DNA from: Chryseobacterium sp.
GTDB taxonomy: Bacteria > Bacteroidota > Bacteroidia > Flavobacteriales > Weeksellaceae
Reading direction: 5' to 3'
Assembly (NCBI GenBank): GCA_003248755.1
Contig: QFQW01000001.1
Span: 62,001-126,000 of the forward strand
DNA: 64,000 nucleotides
Below, in pieces: positions 61,541 to 64,000 of the stretch. The notes beneath the pieces were generated by a model that saw only the letters and a program-made list of their open reading frames with translations, was not told where the DNA came from and made no database searches. The translations under genes and the position numbers were made by a program. Within the stretch, counting starts at the first letter, position 1; each line of letters begins with the position of its first letter.

Positions 61541-61867
61541 ATGAGATATACTGACGACCAAATAGCTGATATTGGTGAAGAAATAATTAAGGAGCTTAAA
61601 ACGGTTTTTGACCCGGAAATCCCGGTTGATATTTATGAATTGGGATTAGTTTATGATGTTCAGATTTCAGACGAAGGTGACGTGCTTGTAATAATGACAT
61701 TAACATCTCCGAATTGTCCTGTTGCTGAAACTCTTCCCGTAGAGGTGGAAGATAAAGTAAGAGGAGTGGAAGGTGTCAAATCTGCAAAAATCGAATTGAC
61801 TTTTGAACCAACTTGGACGAAAGAAATGATGAGCGAAGAAGCCAAGTTTGAACTTGGTATGTTATAA
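61541..61867 (+). CDS. MIP18-family (DUF59) Fe-S assembly factor, SufT-like
   Basis: A 108-residue DUF59 protein: VFDPEIPVDIYELGLVYDV is the signature, followed by VIMTLTSPNCPVAETLPVEV with the conserved Cys, and VKSAKIELTFEPTWTKEMMS. Such proteins (SufT/PaaD/CIA2 type) assist Fe-S cluster delivery. It follows the exonuclease gene by 2 nt. No suf genes are adjacent here. Confidence 0.88.
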   Translation: MRYTDDQIADIGEEIIKELKTVFDPEIPVDIYELGLVYDVQISDEGDVLVIMTLTSPNCPVAETLPVEVEDKVRGVEGVKSAKIELTFEPTWTKEMMSEEAKFELGML

Positions 61868-61872
61868 AAATA

Positions 61873-61893
61873 AATCCTGCCAATTGCAGGATT
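61873..61893. terminator. Bidirectional terminator
   Basis: AATCCTGC (61873-61880) pairs with GCAGGATT (61886-61893) between convergent genes. Confidence 0.8.
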
Positions 61894-61900
61894 TTCTATT

Positions 61901-62305
61901 TTAGTTTTGATATTCGAAAAGGAAAATTTTCTTGATGTCCGGATTTAAACTAAGATACACGGGACTTGTTTTAGCCGTATTTTCTATAAACTCTTTTTCT
62001 TCCGGAGAATATGAATGAGGGAATTTGAAGACACAGAAAATCTCACCAATTCTTCTTGGTTCAAAATACATTGTTTTTTTCAATTCGCAGGTGGCTCCTG
62101 TGATATCGATGTTTCTATCTTTACCCAAAACAACAAGTGAAGCGAATACGCTCTCTGCCAATGCTGTTGCAAAAATGTCTGTCGGAGAAAAATGATCACG
62201 TACAGTAAAATCATTGGAAGGAACATATGTTGAGAAAACTTCACCGGAGGCTTCGTGTACAGATTCAATTTTGGATTCTCCTAAGTAAGTTGTTTTTGAT
62301 GTCAT
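61901..62305 (-). CDS. OsmC-family protein lacking the usual Cys pair
   Basis: A 134-residue OsmC/Ohr-fold protein. FSPTDIFATALAESVFASLV matches the first helix of the family, but the peroxidatic Cys (normally LAxC) is Glu. The second site, usually CPVxxSL, reads TSPVYLSLNPDIK, so the second Cys is also lost. One Cys remains at GATCELKK. It is thus unlikely to be a peroxidase, although the fold is clear. Monocistronic, convergent with sufT-like. Confidence 0.82.
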   Translation of the reverse strand: MTSKTTYLGESKIESVHEASGEVFSTYVPSNDFTVRDHFSPTDIFATALAESVFASLVVLGKDRNIDITGATCELKKTMYFEPRRIGEIFCVFKFPHSYSPEEKEFIENTAKTSPVYLSLNPDIKKIFLFEYQN

Positions 62306-62530
62306 AACCGATAGTTTTTTAATTGTTTTTTCTGTAATAAATTTACACCATTTTTTTGAAATCTCGAATTATGGATATGAATAATTGTTAAAATATGATA
62401 TAATTTATGTCTAATCAGATAATTCAGAAATGAAAAATATCCTTGGCCATATTATAAACACTTTCAAAAATGGAGCAAATTTTGTTAAATATCCAATTTG
62501 TCTGCCTGCATAATTTTGTAAGTTATAAAA

Positions 62531-62565
62531 AAAAACCTTTTTGCATTATGAATGCAAAAAGGGTT
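62531..62565 (-). terminator. Terminator of the LamG T9SS gene
   Basis: The arms at 62534-62547 and 62551-62565 pair over 14 bp with one bulge around a 3-nt loop. A long T run follows on the minus strand. Confidence 0.85.
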
Positions 62566-62598
62566 GTGCTTAAGTTTCATAAAGAAAATCTACTGTCT

Positions 62599-63630
62599 TT
62601 ATTTTTTGACAACTTTTATTATTTCAAGTCCACTTTCTGTTTTTACCTTCACTAAATAAGAGGCTGGAATAAGAGATAACAAATTAAGTTCTACTTGAAG
62701 GTCGTTTCTTTTTTGTTTTATAAGAGTTTGGCCTAGAAAGCTAATCACTTCTACCTCTAAAATTGGATCTTTGGATATAAGGAACAATTTGTTTGTAGCG
62801 GGGTTAGGATAGAACTTCAAATTCGTTTTTTCTACTGATGGTACATTTAAATAAGCAGAACAAATAGTTCCGGTATTTATAATGCTATTGCCAACCCAGT
62901 TAGAGGAGGTTCCATCCAATGCAAAACCATTAAGGGCTCCATTGTAATTATTTTCACTGCTGTCTTGCAAAGTTATTATAGAAGAATTATTTTCATTAAC
63001 GATGCCTTGATTGAATTTATAATATGCAATTAATCCTGTTTCGGGACCTGGCAGTTCACAATTCATATGATTTGCTATTTCAGCGCTAGACAAAGCTCTA
63101 TTCCAAATTCTTACTTCATCCATAGTTCCTGTGAAGACATTGTCTGCATCGCTGAAGGCCCCCAATCTAACCATATTACCACCTTCAACTGGATCAACCT
63201 CAGTATTAGTATCTACCAATTCTCCATTTTTGTATAATTTCAGTGTTGTAGTAGCAGCATCATAAGTAACTGCAACATGATACCAGGTATTAATAGACAA
63301 TGGAGCTGAGTCTTCTACGCTGAACCAGTCACCATTATGCCCTGCAGAAAGTTTACCAGAATTATTTGGTATCCAGAAGGCATGCCGTCCATCAAAATCA
63401 CTACCAGAAATAATGTTGTTTTGAGTGTTTAAACTTTTCACGTAGATCCAAGCTTCTTTGGTATAACTTATAGGCAAGATGTTTCCACAGCTTACATAAT
63501 CGTTTACGCCATCAAAATCCAGCGCTGATCCTTGCTGGGAAAATCCAGATTGAAAAATCATAAAAAAAGATGCAAACCAAAGTTTTTGAAAGTTCAGTTT
63601 GAAAGGCGTTAAAAGTATTTTTCTTTTCAT
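62599..63630 (-). CDS. T9SS-exported LamG/concanavalin-like protein
   Basis: A 343-residue secreted protein. Signal region LWFASFFMIFQSGFSQ. A LamG/laminin-type jelly roll covers residues 33-215: ALDFDGVNDYVSCG, EAWIYVKSLNTQNNI, NTWYHVAVTYDAATTTLKLY and GTMDEVRIWNRALSSAEI. The C-terminal 72 residues are a type A sorting domain (FYPNPATNKLFLIS to LEIIKVVKK). It probably binds glycans; no catalytic residue is seen. Third T9SS cargo in the window. Confidence 0.88.
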   Translation of the reverse strand: MKRKILLTPFKLNFQKLWFASFFMIFQSGFSQQGSALDFDGVNDYVSCGNILPISYTKEAWIYVKSLNTQNNIISGSDFDGRHAFWIPNNSGKLSAGHNGDWFSVEDSAPLSINTWYHVAVTYDAATTTLKLYKNGELVDTNTEVDPVEGGNMVRLGAFSDADNVFTGTMDEVRIWNRALSSAEIANHMNCELPGPETGLIAYYKFNQGIVNENNSSIITLQDSSENNYNGALNGFALDGTSSNWVGNSIINTGTICSAYLNVPSVEKTNLKFYPNPATNKLFLISKDPILEVEVISFLGQTLIKQKRNDLQVELNLLSLIPASYLVKVKTESGLEIIKVVKK

Positions 63631-63741
63631 AATAATAATTTTTTATTAATTACTTCACAAAATTGTATCATTCTTCCGGAGATTCATACAAGGGTAAACC
63701 CTTGAATTGAGGATTGTATAATTTTCAATATTAGAAATTGA

Positions 63742-63749
63742 TACATTTG
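63742..63749 (+). promoter_or_regulatory. -7 promoter element of the terminal lipoprotein gene
   Basis: TACATTTG, 15 nt before the ATG at 63765. Confidence 0.5.
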
Positions 63750-63764
63750 TAAAAAAATATAGGT

Positions 63765-64000
63765 ATGCCTGCGATTAAGAAAATCATATTCTTATTCATT
63801 GCTTTTTTCACATTGTCATGTAGAGAAAAAAAGGAAAATTTTTATTTTGAAAAAGTAACTCCAACAAAAGAAGAGCCTACAAAAGTTTGGTTAAAAAAAA
63901 ATGAGAACTACAAGGCTAATAAAGAACATTACCTAAAAGTCTTTTTAGAATACTATCAAAGTAAAATTTCTAAAAATGATTATTTGAATGCCTCAAAAAT
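63765..64000 (+). CDS. Lipoprotein, truncated by the window edge
   Basis: The reading frame starts at ATG 63765 and stays open to the end (78 codons). The signal peptide and lipobox are clear: IIFLFIAFFTLSC with Cys19, followed by a charged, Lys/Glu-rich stretch (REKKENFYFEKVTPTKEEPT). The remaining residues are helical and not recognised. Function unknown. Confidence 0.7.
   Translation, partial: MPAIKKIIFLFIAFFTLSCREKKENFYFEKVTPTKEEPTKVWLKKNENYKANKEHYLKVFLEYYQSKISKNDYLNASK

Noticed and set aside
1..64000. tRNA, rRNA, CRISPR arrays or a replication origin
   Set aside because: No cloverleaf-like cluster, regular spacer-repeat array or DnaA-box cluster was noticed by eye; a covariance search would be needed to exclude small RNAs.

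Overview
The window comes from a low-GC Bacteroidota chromosome. It most resembles a Flavobacteriia member of the Weeksellaceae, Chryseobacterium-like. The grounds are: secreted proteins with C-terminal type IX sorting domains, the gliding/T9SS genes gldH and porD, a six-gene alternative complex III operon, a Bacteroidota-type RNA polymerase omega, and many promoters carrying the -7 element TAnnTTTG. The genus is inferred from gene content and order only.

Layout. 1-1.9 kb: end of prs, rplY and a small T9SS protein. 1.9-14.1 kb: an accessory island with an M15 cell-wall peptidase, a patatin lipase, phage-tail-like small proteins, a 1259-residue unknown protein, a polymorphic toxin with a C-terminal HExxH domain and its presumed immunity protein, a frameshifted orphan toxin cassette, an IS4-type transposase remnant and a WYL-domain regulator. 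Five promoters here share a 15-bp palindromic element always 11 nt upstream of the -7 box, and one drives the WYL gene itself. 14.2-25.6 kb: GH3-like and GH125 genes, recN, porD, coaBC, rpoZ, bamD and lepA. 25.6-28.7 kb (minus strand): a RiPP cluster with an ECF sigma factor, Cys-repeat precursor, MNIO (DUF692) enzyme, DUF2063 partner and DoxX protein. 28.9-39.4 kb: M14 and M1 peptidases, a GH10 xylanase, coaX, tadA, an Rrf2 regulator, an SGNH lipoprotein and a FadL-type porin. 39.7-45.5 kb: ricT, gldH, a class A PBP and selO. 45.6-52.2 kb: a decayed toxin-antitoxin pair, a DUF6080-like membrane protein, a BNR-repeat T9SS protein, a TPR-LuxR sensor regulator and a SPOR protein. 52.3-60.8 kb: actABCDEF. 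60.8-64 kb: an exonuclease, a SufT-like protein, an OsmC protein, a LamG T9SS protein and a truncated lipoprotein.

How the parts work together. The most unusual unit is the WYL island. Shared operator-promoters suggest that wall and lipid hydrolases, a large carrier-like protein and a toxin/immunity pair form one regulon, possibly for antagonism. The MNIO cluster is a second self-contained system, probably making a modified Cys-rich peptide under its own sigma factor. Most of the remainder is core housekeeping, respiration, envelope and T9SS biology. No tRNA, rRNA, CRISPR array or complete mobile element was seen.
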